DNA of 6,639 nucleotides from Gemmatimonadaceae bacterium (lineage in GTDB: Bacteria > Gemmatimonadota > Gemmatimonadetes > Gemmatimonadales > Gemmatimonadaceae), in assembly GCA_025936015.1 (NCBI GenBank), contig JAICUE010000144.1:1-6639 (forward strand), given 5' to 3'. The notes below the pieces were generated by a model. It made no database searches and was not told the DNA's origin. It saw nothing but the letters and a program-made list of their open reading frames with translations. How positions within the stretch are numbered: the stretch's first letter is position 1; the number at the start of each line of letters is the position of its first letter. The position numbers were made by a program, and so were the translations under genes. Of this stretch, positions 1 through 6,122 are shown one piece after another.

Positions 1-627
1 GCCGTGAAGCAGACCTACGCCGCGGTGCTCGCCAACCCGAGCGGCTACTCCGACAACGAGCTCGTGACGGCTGGCATCATCGCGCTGCGCGCCGGGCGCG
101 ACAGCGACGCGGCGAACCTCTTCAAGGTCGTCGTTGCGCACAATCCGAACGGCCGCGACGGGCTCTACAACCTCGCGGCGGCGATGTCGAACCTCGGTCA
201 GCAGGCGGCGCTCCTCCCCTACGCGCGGACGCTCTCGCAGATCGATCCGAACAACCCGGACGCGTGGTTGTTCATGGCGCGTGGCTATCAGGCAACCGCG
301 AAGACCGAGAAGAACCCGGCGCTGAAGAAGGCGTATACAGATTCAGTCGTAACCGTGTTCGCCAAGTACGAGAAGATGCCGACCGTCGTCACGATCCGGA
401 ACTTCACGCACAATGGCGACGACCACACGCTGAGCGGGACGATCACGAACCGCGGAACCGCTCCGGCAAGCTATACGCTCTCGGTCGAGTTCCTCGACAA
501 GAACGGCGCGGTCGTCGCGACGCAGAGCGCAACCGTCGGCCCGGTAGCGCCGAAGGCAGATGGCTCGTTCAAGATCCAGGTCCACGGTACCGGGATCGTT
601 GGTTTCCGCTACACGGCACTGAAGTAG
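1..627 (+). CDS. TPR-repeat protein with C-terminal beta-sandwich domain (5' partial)
   Basis: The reading frame is open from the first base, so the real start probably lies upstream; the GTG at 4 is not a convincing start because nothing before it is visible. The first half (about nt 60-300) reads as helix pairs of TPR type: a unit around ELVTAGIIALRAGR...LFKVVVAHNPN, a second around LYNLAAAMSNLGQQ...LSQIDPNN, and the start of a third (DAWLFMARGYQ). The last ~80 residues (nt ~385-624) look like a small beta-sandwich: alternating hydrophobic strands, a TITNRGTAPAS turn and an EFLDKNGAVVATQ hairpin, resembling FxLYD or CARDB-like modules of surface proteins. TPR units normally mediate protein-protein contacts; the partner is unknown. 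Export is plausible but cannot be judged without the N-terminus. A strong terminator follows, so this gene ends its own transcript and is separate from the operon downstream. Confidence 0.8.
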   Translation, partial: AVKQTYAAVLANPSGYSDNELVTAGIIALRAGRDSDAANLFKVVVAHNPNGRDGLYNLAAAMSNLGQQAALLPYARTLSQIDPNNPDAWLFMARGYQATAKTEKNPALKKAYTDSVVTVFAKYEKMPTVVTIRNFTHNGDDHTLSGTITNRGTAPASYTLSVEFLDKNGAVVATQSATVGPVAPKADGSFKIQVHGTGIVGFRYTALK

Positions 628-644
628 TCCGGGAACTTGTGGTG

Positions 645-682
645 AGCGCGCCCGGACAGCGATGTCCGGGCGCGCTGTTTTT
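645..682 (+). terminator. Rho-independent terminator after the TPR gene
   Basis: A perfect 14-bp inverted repeat (645-658, AGCGCGCCCGGACA, with 663-676) closes a GCGA loop at 659-662, which fits the GNRA tetraloop pattern. It is followed by G and five T at 678-682. It begins 18 nt after the TAG stop of the TPR gene. No A-tract precedes the left arm, so it should act only in the + direction. A second six-T run at 700-705 follows a weaker GC-rich inverted repeat (671-675 with 690-694) and might act as a backup. Confidence 0.93.
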
Positions 683-742
683 CCCCCTCGCGCGGCCTGT
701 TTTTTCGCAGTCTCATCACGCCGCCGAAGTCGCTCGCATTGC

Positions 743-771
743 TTGATTTCGGCCCATGCATCTGCTAAATT
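743..771 (+). promoter_or_regulatory. Sigma-70-like promoter of the DUF512-der-plsY-gpsA operon
   Basis: A -35 box TTGATT (743-748) and a -10 box TAAATT (766-771) are separated by exactly 17 nt. Each matches the consensus hexamer at four of six positions, and a TG at 763-764 gives an extended -10. The local AT content stands out from the GC-rich surroundings. Transcription would start near A777, leaving a leader of about 85 nt before the ATG at 862. This is the only clear promoter-like sequence in the gap between the terminator and the seven-gene run. The 17-nt spacing is not the 19-20 nt typical of MerR-activated promoters. No experimental start site is known. Confidence 0.55.
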
Positions 772-788
772 GCCTCAGCTCGGAATCA

Positions 789-843
789 GCTGTGGCGATT
801 GCCGCGAACACAGCGGGGAGATCATTGGTTCTGGTCTTCCCGC
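789..843 (+). promoter_or_regulatory. Structured 5' leader: two overlapping hairpins
   Basis: In the leader between promoter and first gene, 813-824 can pair with 832-843: 12 bp with two G-U pairs (818/838 and 822/834) and a 7-nt loop TTGGTTC. Upstream, GCTGTG (789-794) can pair with CACAGC (809-814), extended by GCG (795-797) with CGC (803-805) and a GAA bulge. The two stems share bases 813-814, so their full forms compete. The larger stem ends 18 nt before the ATG and no T-run follows it, so it is not an intrinsic terminator. No known riboswitch class was recognised. Pairing was done by hand; a regulatory role is inference. Confidence 0.35.
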
Positions 844-861
844 CTTCATCTGTCGGGGAAC

Positions 862-2148
862 ATGGTTCGAGTCAGTCGTGTCATCAGCGGCAGCATTGCG
901 GAGGAGCTCGGGATCGTGCCCGGGACAGAGCTGCTCTCCATCAACGGCCGCGAGCTCGCTGACTTCCTCGACTGGGAGTTTCTCACGGCGGACGATGAGC
1001 TCCTGATCGCGGCGCGCCTTCCGGACGGTGAGCTGGTCGAGTACGACGTCGAGGTTCCTGAAGGCGAACCGATGGGGCTCGAGCTCGAACCGCCGACCAT
1101 CAGGCGCTGCGCGAATCGCTGCGAGTTCTGCTTCATCGAAGGGCTGCCGAAAGGACTGCGCAAGCCGCTCTATGTCCGCGACGACGACTACCGGCTCTCG
1201 TTCGCCTACGGCAACTTCGCGACGCTCTCGAACGTGAAGGAGCGCGACATCCAGCGTATCCTCGAGTACCGGCTCTCGCCCCTCTACGTCTCGGTGCACG
1301 CGACGCCTTGGGAAGCGCGCAAGAAGCTGCTCAACAACCCGCGCGTCCCGAACATCCTCGAGCAGCTGACCCGCCTGGCCGAGGGAGGAATCCAGTTTCA
1401 CGCGCAGATGGTGGTCGTGCCCGGACTCAACGACGGCGACGTGCTCGAGCAGTCGCTGACGGACCTCTGGAACTTCGGCGACGCTGTGCTCTCGGTTGCC
1501 CTCGTACCCGTCGGCGTCACCCAGTTCTCGCATCTCTACACCGGCGAGTCGATGGACGTCGGAAATTCGCGAAAGATCCTCGCCGCCGTCGAGGCGTGGG
1601 AAGCGCGCGCACTCGCCGAACGCGGCGAGCGTTGGGTATACGGCTCCGACGAGTTGTATCTCCTCGCCCGCCGCGAGCTGCCTGCCGCCGAGCATTACGG
1701 TGAGTTTCCCCAGATCGAGAATGGCGTAGGCTCGATCGCCGCCTTGCGCGCGCGCGTCGCGAATCACCTCGGTGAGCTTCCGCGGCTCGACGGGCAGCGC
1801 ATCGGCATCGTGACCGGAAGCGCGATGGCGCCGCTCATGCCGGAGTTCCTCGAGCAACTCGGCCGCCAGACCGGCGCGCACTTCGAGTTGATCCCGATGG
1901 TCAACTCGCTGTTCGGGCCGACTGTTACGACCGCGGGTCTCCTGGTCGGCGCCGACATCCGCCGCGCTCTCACCGATCGCACCGATCTCGACCTCGCCCT
2001 CATCCCCGCCGAGACGATCAACGACGCCGGCGTCTTCCTCGACGATGAACCGTTCGTCGCCCTTCGGGAATCGCTGCCGATGCCTGTGTATCCCTCGTAC
2101 GATTTCATCGACGCTCTCGCCCCGGAAGGGCAGCGGGTGGCGGCGTGA
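862..2148 (+). CDS. DUF512 family protein: PDZ domain, radical SAM, DUF512
   Basis: A 428-residue protein of unsettled function, long annotated as a NifB/MoaA-like Fe-S oxidoreductase. Residues 1-65 form a PDZ-like domain (SGSIAEELGIVPGTELLSIN). C83, C87 and C90 form the CX3CX2C motif that binds the radical-SAM [4Fe-4S] cluster, followed by the family signature FIEGLPKGLR...LYVRDDDYRLSF and GNFATLSN. HATPW, VVVPGLNDG and the GSDELYLLARRELP segment (261-274) are further family blocks; the C-terminal DUF512 part carries IVTGS, NSLFGPTVTTAGLLVG and VFLDD. ATG 862 is preferred because the PDZ domain starts at once and the length suits the family. The only upstream option is TTG 799, which adds 21 unconserved residues. 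The purine run GGGGAA at 855-860 lies very close to the ATG, so the ribosome site is weak. First gene of the operon; its stop overlaps der by GTGA. The family is often found beside der, which suggests a role linked to ribosome or RNA modification, but this is unproven. Confidence 0.93.
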   Translation: MVRVSRVISGSIAEELGIVPGTELLSINGRELADFLDWEFLTADDELLIAARLPDGELVEYDVEVPEGEPMGLELEPPTIRRCANRCEFCFIEGLPKGLRKPLYVRDDDYRLSFAYGNFATLSNVKERDIQRILEYRLSPLYVSVHATPWEARKKLLNNPRVPNILEQLTRLAEGGIQFHAQMVVVPGLNDGDVLEQSLTDLWNFGDAVLSVALVPVGVTQFSHLYTGESMDVGNSRKILAAVEAWEARALAERGERWVYGSDELYLLARRELPAAEHYGEFPQIENGVGSIAALRARVANHLGELPRLDGQRIGIVTGSAMAPLMPEFLEQLGRQTGAHFELIPMVNSLFGPTVTTAGLLVGADIRRALTDRTDLDLALIPAETINDAGVFLDDEPFVALRESLPMPVYPSYDFIDALAPEGQRVAA

Positions 2149-3458
2149 ACGTTCCCGTCGTCGCCCTGATCGGGCGGCCTAACGTTGGCAAGTCCGCCCT
2201 CTTCAACCGGCTCGTCGACAGCGACTCGGCGATCGTGTCCGAGGAAGCCGGCACCACCCGCGATCGCCACTTCGCACGCGCGCAGTGGAATGGCCGCGAT
2301 TTCTGGCTCGTCGACACCGGTGGAATCGCCGAAGACTCCAGGCTCCCGATGGATCTCGAGATCCGCCGTCAGGTCGACGAGGCGATCGCGGAAGCCGATC
2401 TGGTGATGTTCGTCCTCGATGCGAAGGTCGGCGTCCACCCGAGCGACGCCAAGATCGTCGACCTCCTCCGCGAGTCGCAGAAGCCGTGGCTCGTCGTCGC
2501 GAACAAGGTCGACGACCCGAACTCGACCGATTTCTACGAGTTCTACAACCTCGGACTCGGCGATCCGATTCCGGTTTCCGCGACGAACGGCAAGGGATCG
2601 GGAGATTTGCTCGACATCGTCGCCGAAAAGATCCCCGAAGTCGTTTCACCCGCCGATGAGCAGCTGCACGTCGCCGTGATCGGCCGGCCTAACGTTGGCA
2701 AGTCGTCGTTCGTCAACAAGCTGCTCGGCGAGGATCGACTCGTCGTCTCCGACGTCGCCGGCACCACCCGCGACGCGATCGACACGCCGATGAAATACCA
2801 TGGCCGGGATCTCGTCTTCATCGACACGGCGGGACTTCGCCGTCAGGCACGGGTCGAGGACGGGGTCGAGTTCTATTCCGGGCTGCGGACGCGCCGCGCG
2901 ATCGAGCGAGCCGACATCTGCGTCCTGCTCATCGACGCGACGGAAGGGCTCCACAACCAGGATCTCAAGATCGCGCACATGGCGTGGGATGCCGGGCGCG
3001 GGCTGATCATGGTCGTCAACAAGTGGGACATCAAGGAAGAAAAGGGCGACAAGTCCGCCGCGCACCTGCAGCGCGACGCCGGCGAGAAGGCGCCGTTCCT
3101 CAAGTTCGTCCCGTGGATCTTCACATCGGCGCTCACCGGCCAGCGTGTCAACAAGGTGCTCGACGTGATCCTCGAAGTGGAAGCGGAGCGAAAGAAGCGC
3201 ATTCCGACTTCCGAGGTGAACGAAGGGCTGCACGGGCTGCTGGCGCGCCGGCAGCCGCCACAGGCCGCGGGGCGTGAGGTGAAGCTGAACTACGCAACGC
3301 AGGTCTCGGTCGCACCGCCGACGATCGCCGTCTTCGGGAACGCGCCTGATCTCGTCGCCGAGCATTACCTGCGATTCCTCCACAACGGCTTCCGCGAGCT
3401 CTGGGGTTTCACCGGGAGCCCGCTGCTGATCGTCCTTCGGCGCAAGGCGGCGGCGTAG
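2145..3458 (+). CDS. der: Ribosome biogenesis GTPase Der (EngA)
   Basis: Der is the tandem GTPase needed for maturation of the 50S ribosomal subunit in the cytoplasm. The 437-residue product has the full layout. G domain 1 has GRPNVGKS (10-17), GTTRD (36-40), DTGG (57-60), NKVD (120-123) and SAT (145-147). G domain 2 has GRPNVGKS (180-187), GTTRD (206-210), DTAG (227-230), NKWD (292-295) and SAL (328-330). A KH-like domain runs from about 353 to 435 and ends in GFTGSPLLIVLRR. All nucleotide-binding motifs are intact and the length is usual for the family. The start is GTG at 2145, overlapping the preceding stop by four bases (GTGA); GGGTGG at 2135-2140 is a modest ribosome site. The alanine-rich tail (KAAA) ends at TAG, directly against the plsY ATG. 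The two P-loops are encoded by nearly identical DNA. Confidence 0.98.
   Translation: MNVPVVALIGRPNVGKSALFNRLVDSDSAIVSEEAGTTRDRHFARAQWNGRDFWLVDTGGIAEDSRLPMDLEIRRQVDEAIAEADLVMFVLDAKVGVHPSDAKIVDLLRESQKPWLVVANKVDDPNSTDFYEFYNLGLGDPIPVSATNGKGSGDLLDIVAEKIPEVVSPADEQLHVAVIGRPNVGKSSFVNKLLGEDRLVVSDVAGTTRDAIDTPMKYHGRDLVFIDTAGLRRQARVEDGVEFYSGLRTRRAIERADICVLLIDATEGLHNQDLKIAHMAWDAGRGLIMVVNKWDIKEEKGDKSAAHLQRDAGEKAPFLKFVPWIFTSALTGQRVNKVLDVILEVEAERKKRIPTSEVNEGLHGLLARRQPPQAAGREVKLNYATQVSVAPPTIAVFGNAPDLVAEHYLRFLHNGFRELWGFTGSPLLIVLRRKAAA
2167..2194 (+). repeat. 28-nt internal repeat of der, copy 1 (holds GCCTAACG octamer)
   Basis: This stretch encodes the first P-loop and matches 2677-2704 at 27 of 28 bases; the only difference is G2174 versus C2684. 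Identity falls off directly outside the block. It contains the octamer GCCTAACG at 2177-2184. Confidence 0.85.
2677..2704 (+). repeat. 28-nt internal repeat of der, copy 2 (holds GCCTAACG octamer)
   Basis: This is the second P-loop coding block, 510 nt after copy 1 and in the same frame. It contains the octamer GCCTAACG at 2687-2694. Protein conservation explains the shared residues but not the shared synonymous codons. Confidence 0.85.
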
Positions 3459-4070
3459 ATGCACCCAGCGATCGGCGTAGTCGTCGGTTACATCCTGGGC
3501 TCCATTCCATTCGCGTATCTGGCGGGACGCCTTACTCGCGGCATCGATCTCCGCCAGCACGGCTCGGGCAATCTCGGGGCGACCAACGTCTATCGAACGT
3601 TAGGCTGGAAGGTCGCTGTCGTCGTCTTCCTGTTCGACGTCCTGAAGGGCGCGCTGCCGGTTTTGCTCGTCCTTCGCTACGGTGTCGGACCCCATCGCGA
3701 CCTCTGGGCGATCGCCGCCGGCATCGCCGCGATCGCCGGACATGCCAAGCCGATTTTCCTGCTGTGGCAGGGAGGAGGGAAGGGGGTCGCGACCGCGACT
3801 GGGGTCTTCATGGCGCTCGCACCGGTCCCCACGCTCATCGCCGTCGCCATGTGGCTCGCGGTCGTGAGCATCAGCGGATACGTCTCCCTCGGATCGCTCC
3901 TCGCGGCGGTCGCGTTGCCGATCGCGATCGCGCTCATCGTCGGGATTCACACCCCGCTTTTTCCGGTCAGCATCGCGATCACGCTCTTCGTGTTCTGGAG
4001 TCACCGCGCCAACATCGGCCGGTTGCGCCGCGGCGAGGAGCACCGGTTCGGCAGGAAGGCCAGCGCGTGA
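3459..4070 (+). CDS. plsY: Acyl-phosphate:glycerol-3-phosphate acyltransferase PlsY
   Basis: PlsY transfers an acyl chain from acyl-phosphate to sn-glycerol-3-phosphate, giving lysophosphatidic acid, the first membrane step of phospholipid synthesis. The 203-residue product is of normal length and strongly hydrophobic, with about five membrane segments (roughly 4-24, 50-72, 82-100, 112-137 and 150-180). Family motifs are GSIPFAY (14-20), HGSGNLGATNVYR (34-46), GHAKPIF (94-100) with GGGKGVAT (105-112), and VSLGSL (142-147). The basic tail SHRANIGRLRRGEEHRF is typical. Compared with the common FxGGKGVAT form, motif 2 reads WQGGGKGVAT, with one extra residue. The ATG at 3459 follows the der stop with no gap, and AAGG at 3444-3447 is a possible ribosome site. 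The next gene, gpsA, makes its substrate. Confidence 0.97.
   Translation: MHPAIGVVVGYILGSIPFAYLAGRLTRGIDLRQHGSGNLGATNVYRTLGWKVAVVVFLFDVLKGALPVLLVLRYGVGPHRDLWAIAAGIAAIAGHAKPIFLLWQGGGKGVATATGVFMALAPVPTLIAVAMWLAVVSISGYVSLGSLLAAVALPIAIALIVGIHTPLFPVSIAITLFVFWSHRANIGRLRRGEEHRFGRKASA
3598..3605 (+). repeat. Octamer CGTTAGGC in plsY
   Basis: The octamer lies in plsY and reads ACG TTA GGC (Thr-Leu-Gly, residues 47-49). It uses TTA, a leucine codon otherwise absent from the window. Confidence 0.8.
4053..4059 (+). promoter_or_regulatory. Strong Shine-Dalgarno site of gpsA
   Basis: AGGAAGG, seven bases before GTG 4067, is the best ribosome-binding sequence in the operon. It lies inside the plsY 3' end and fixes the gpsA start against the longer open frame from 3764. 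It suggests that gpsA does not rely on coupling alone. Confidence 0.75.
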
Positions 4071-5065
4071 CCCGCGCCGCCGTCATCGGTGCCGGTGCGT
4101 GGGGTACCGCCCTCGCGAACGTGCTCGCCGCCAACGGGCATGACACGCTGCTCTGGGCTCGCGAAGCGGACGTCGTCGAGTCCATCAACGCCAGCCACGT
4201 CAACGAACGGTTCCTCGCCGGTTTTTCGCTCGATGCTACACTGCGCGCGACCGCGGACATGGCTCACGCGTTAGGCGGGGCATCGCTGGTCGTCTATGCA
4301 CCGCCGTCGCACGCACTGCGCTCGGTGGTCCGTGCCGGCGCCGATGCGGTTCCGGGCAGCGCAACGATCGTCGTCGCCAGCAAGGGAATCGAGAAGGATT
4401 CGCTCTCGCTGATGACCGATGTCGTGGCGGGCGAGCTTCCCGGTCGGTCCGTCGTCGCGTTCTCCGGGCCGAGCTTCGCCGCCGAAGTCGCCGTCAGGCA
4501 GCCGACGGCGGTCGTCGCCGCCGCGACGCGGCCCGCCGCCGCGGCCGTCGCACAGGAATTGTTGAGCAACGCGTTTTTTCGTGTCTACACCAGCGACGAC
4601 GTCGTTGGCGTCGAGCTGGGCGGGTCCCTCAAGAACGTCATGGCGGTCGCGACGGGCATCGCCGAGGGGCTCGGGCTGGGGTTCAACTCGCGCGCGGCGT
4701 TGATCACTCGCGGGCTCGCCGAGATGTCGCGGCTGGGCGTCGCGTTAGGCGCCAAGGAGCGTACCTTCGCCGGCCTCGCCGGCCTCGGCGACCTGGTACT
4801 CACGTGCACCGGCTCGCTCAGTCGCAACCGCTCGCTCGGCGTCGAGATCGGGAAGGGCAAGACGCTCGAGGAGGCGCTCGCCGGTCGCGAGACCGTCGCC
4901 GAGGGCGCCGTCAGCGCCGCGAGCGCCCTCGCACTCGCCCAGCGTGAGGGCGTCGAGATGCCGATCATCGAAGCCGTCTGTCGCACACTCTTCGATGGTT
5001 ATCCGGCACGCCGGTCGATCGAGGACCTCATGGGACGCGAGTTGCGTCCGGAACAGGATCGATGA
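4067..5065 (+). CDS. gpsA: NAD(P)-dependent glycerol-3-phosphate dehydrogenase GpsA
   Basis: GpsA reduces dihydroxyacetone phosphate to sn-glycerol-3-phosphate, the backbone for phospholipids and the substrate of PlsY encoded just upstream. The product is 332 residues, normal for the family. The N-terminal Rossmann fold shows GAGAWGTALA (8-17). Further blocks are NERFLAG (46-52), APPSHALR (78-85), SKGIE (105-109) with K106, and SGPSFAAE (133-140). The C-terminal helical domain has GGSLKNVMAVATGI (185-198) with the expected catalytic K189, then NSRAALITRG and AGLGDLVLTCTGSLSRNRS. The frame is open far upstream (to 3764), but that part overlaps plsY and does not match the family. The GTG at 4067 gives the proper start and is backed by AGGAAGG at 4053-4059, seven bases before it. 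It overlaps plsY by GTGA and the next gene by ATGA. Confidence 0.97.
   Translation: MTRAAVIGAGAWGTALANVLAANGHDTLLWAREADVVESINASHVNERFLAGFSLDATLRATADMAHALGGASLVVYAPPSHALRSVVRAGADAVPGSATIVVASKGIEKDSLSLMTDVVAGELPGRSVVAFSGPSFAAEVAVRQPTAVVAAATRPAAAAVAQELLSNAFFRVYTSDDVVGVELGGSLKNVMAVATGIAEGLGLGFNSRAALITRGLAEMSRLGVALGAKERTFAGLAGLGDLVLTCTGSLSRNRSLGVEIGKGKTLEEALAGRETVAEGAVSAASALALAQREGVEMPIIEAVCRTLFDGYPARRSIEDLMGRELRPEQDR
4269..4276 (+). repeat. Octamer CGTTAGGC in gpsA, first copy
   Basis: The octamer reads GCG TTA GGC (Ala-Leu-Gly, residues 68-70) in a poorly conserved part of GpsA. It uses the rare TTA codon. Confidence 0.8.
4743..4750 (+). repeat. Octamer CGTTAGGC in gpsA, second copy
   Basis: The octamer reads GCG TTA GGC (Ala-Leu-Gly, residues 226-228), again with the rare TTA codon. 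It lies 474 nt after the first gpsA copy. Confidence 0.8.
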
Positions 5066-5439
5066 CGCCGTCCACACCCGAGCCAGTGCAGGAGTTCTTC
5101 TCGATCGGCGAAGTCTGCTCGCTCACCGATCTCAAACCGCACGTCCTTCGCTATTGGGAGAGCCAGTTCCGCTTCCTCAACCCCGCGAAGAATCGCTCCG
5201 GTAACCGCGTCTATCAGCGGAAAGAGATCGAGTTGATCATGCTGGTGAAGCACCTCCTCTACGCCGAGAAGTACACGATCGACGGCGCGCGGCAGAAGAT
5301 CGATGAACACCGCCGCGGCGGCGATCTGAAGCCGGCCGCCCGCGCCGCGCTGGACGTCGAAGCGCTGCAGACGCTCGAGTCCGAGCTCCACGAGATACTC
5401 GGCCTGCTCGATGGGACGAGACAACCGGCGGTGGAATGA
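5062..5439 (+). CDS. MerR-family DNA-binding regulator, short form
   Basis: A 125-residue protein with an N-terminal MerR winged helix: FSIGEVCSLTDLKPHVLRYW (13-32) is the helix-turn-helix, and NRSGNRVYQRKEIELI (44-59) the wing and start of the next helices. Residues about 97-118 form a short amphipathic helix (LDVEALQTLESELHEIL) suited to dimerisation by coiled coil. No effector domain follows, and the only cysteine (C19) sits in the DNA-binding part, so metal or redox sensing of the classical MerR kind is unlikely. Family members bind DNA as dimers and distort promoters; the target here is unknown. ATG 5062 overlaps the gpsA stop by ATGA, with AGGA at 5055-5058 as a nearby ribosome site. 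Its place inside a housekeeping operon suggests control of envelope or growth genes, possibly of this operon, but no clear operator dyad was found at the promoter. Confidence 0.9.
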   Translation: MTPSTPEPVQEFFSIGEVCSLTDLKPHVLRYWESQFRFLNPAKNRSGNRVYQRKEIELIMLVKHLLYAEKYTIDGARQKIDEHRRGGDLKPAARAALDVEALQTLESELHEILGLLDGTRQPAVE

Positions 5440-6122
5440 CCCGCATCGTCTGTGCTATTCCCGCCCTCAACGCGCAGGCCTCTCTCCCGGCCGTCATCGA
5501 CGGTCTGAGGGCCGCGCTGCCCGGCGCGGCGATCGTCGGCGTGGACGACGGCTCGGCCGATGACACCGCACGGGTGCTCGCGGAGCGCTGCGATCGCAGC
5601 GAATCGTTCTCGCGAAATCGCGGCAAGGGCGCAGCGTTGCGCGCCGCGTTCGCGCAGGCAGCCGCGCTTGGCGCCACTCGCGTGCTCACGATCGACGCCG
5701 ACGGTCAGCACGACCCGGCGTGCGCCCCACGGCTGGTCGCGGCGCTCGACGAGGCCGACGTCGCGATCGGGACTCGCGTGCGCAACCGGAGCGCGATGCC
5801 CCTGCGCCGCCGCTTTTCCAACGCGCTGTCGACCGCGGCGATCAACTCTGTCTGCGGCCGTGCGATCCCCGATACTCAGTGCGGGTATCGCGCGATCCGC
5901 CGCGAGGTGCTCGACACGGTTGCCGCCATCGGCGACCGGTATGAATACGAGACGGACTTCATCATCCGCGCCGCTCACCACGGCTTCCGGATCGCCGCCG
6001 TCCCGGTACCGACGATCTACCATCCTGCGAACGACGGCGGGCGCAGCCATTTTCGCGAATGCCGCGATTCCGCCCGGGTGATGGCGACGATCCTTCGCCA
6101 TCGGCTGCGGCTGGCTACGTGA
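5436..6122 (+). CDS. Family 2 glycosyltransferase, polyprenyl/dolichyl-phosphate type
   Basis: A 228-residue GT-A fold transferase. It starts with IVCAIPALN (4-12), the first nucleotide-binding strand, then VDDGSADDT (36-44), NRGKGAALRAAF (61-72) and the metal-binding IDADGQHDP (86-94). QCGYRAIRR (148-156) and YEYETDFIIRAAHHGFRIA (169-187) are typical of dolichyl- or polyprenyl-phosphate mannosyl/glucosyl transferases, which load a sugar from a nucleotide donor onto a lipid carrier at the cytoplasmic membrane face. There are no C-terminal membrane helices, so it would be a soluble or peripheral single-domain form. Donor and acceptor cannot be told from the sequence. ATG 5436 overlaps the regulator gene by ATGA, and the stop shares one base with the surE start (TGATG). 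A role in cell-envelope glycan or glycolipid synthesis fits the neighbouring phospholipid genes. Confidence 0.9.
   Translation: MTRIVCAIPALNAQASLPAVIDGLRAALPGAAIVGVDDGSADDTARVLAERCDRSESFSRNRGKGAALRAAFAQAAALGATRVLTIDADGQHDPACAPRLVAALDEADVAIGTRVRNRSAMPLRRRFSNALSTAAINSVCGRAIPDTQCGYRAIRREVLDTVAAIGDRYEYETDFIIRAAHHGFRIAAVPVPTIYHPANDGGRSHFRECRDSARVMATILRHRLRLAT

Noticed and set aside
743..771. MerR-type operator in the operon promoter
   Set aside because: The spacer is 17 nt rather than 19-20 nt, and the only dyad seen is the short ATGCAT palindrome, which is not enough to call an operator.
813..843. Leader hairpin as an intrinsic terminator or attenuator
   Set aside because: No T-run follows the stem, so it cannot be a standard intrinsic terminator.
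662..1006. Open frame on the + strand across the intergenic gap
   Set aside because: It starts inside the terminator hairpin, is mostly Ser and Arg, and runs into the DUF512 gene in another frame.
775..1881. Long open frame on the - strand (368 codons) opposite the DUF512 gene
   Set aside because: It has no recognisable domain, is rich in Arg, Glu and Ala as expected for an antisense shadow of a GC-rich gene, and lies opposite a clear conserved protein.
2646..3560. Long open frame on the - strand (304 codons) opposite der and the plsY start
   Set aside because: It is a shadow frame; Der on the + strand has all GTPase motifs and the antisense product resembles no family.
3764..4066. N-terminal extension of gpsA in the same frame
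   Set aside because: It overlaps plsY in another frame, is Arg-rich and unlike GpsA; GTG 4067 with a strong ribosome site gives the normal protein start.
2260..5597. Six copies of the palindrome GCGATCGC (2260, 2382, 3708, 3729, 3924, 5590), the same as cyanobacterial HIP1
   Set aside because: The copies are built from the most common codons here (GCG ATC GCC, GAT CGC), so codon bias may explain them. Unlike CGTTAGGC they need no rare codon. A genome count would settle it.
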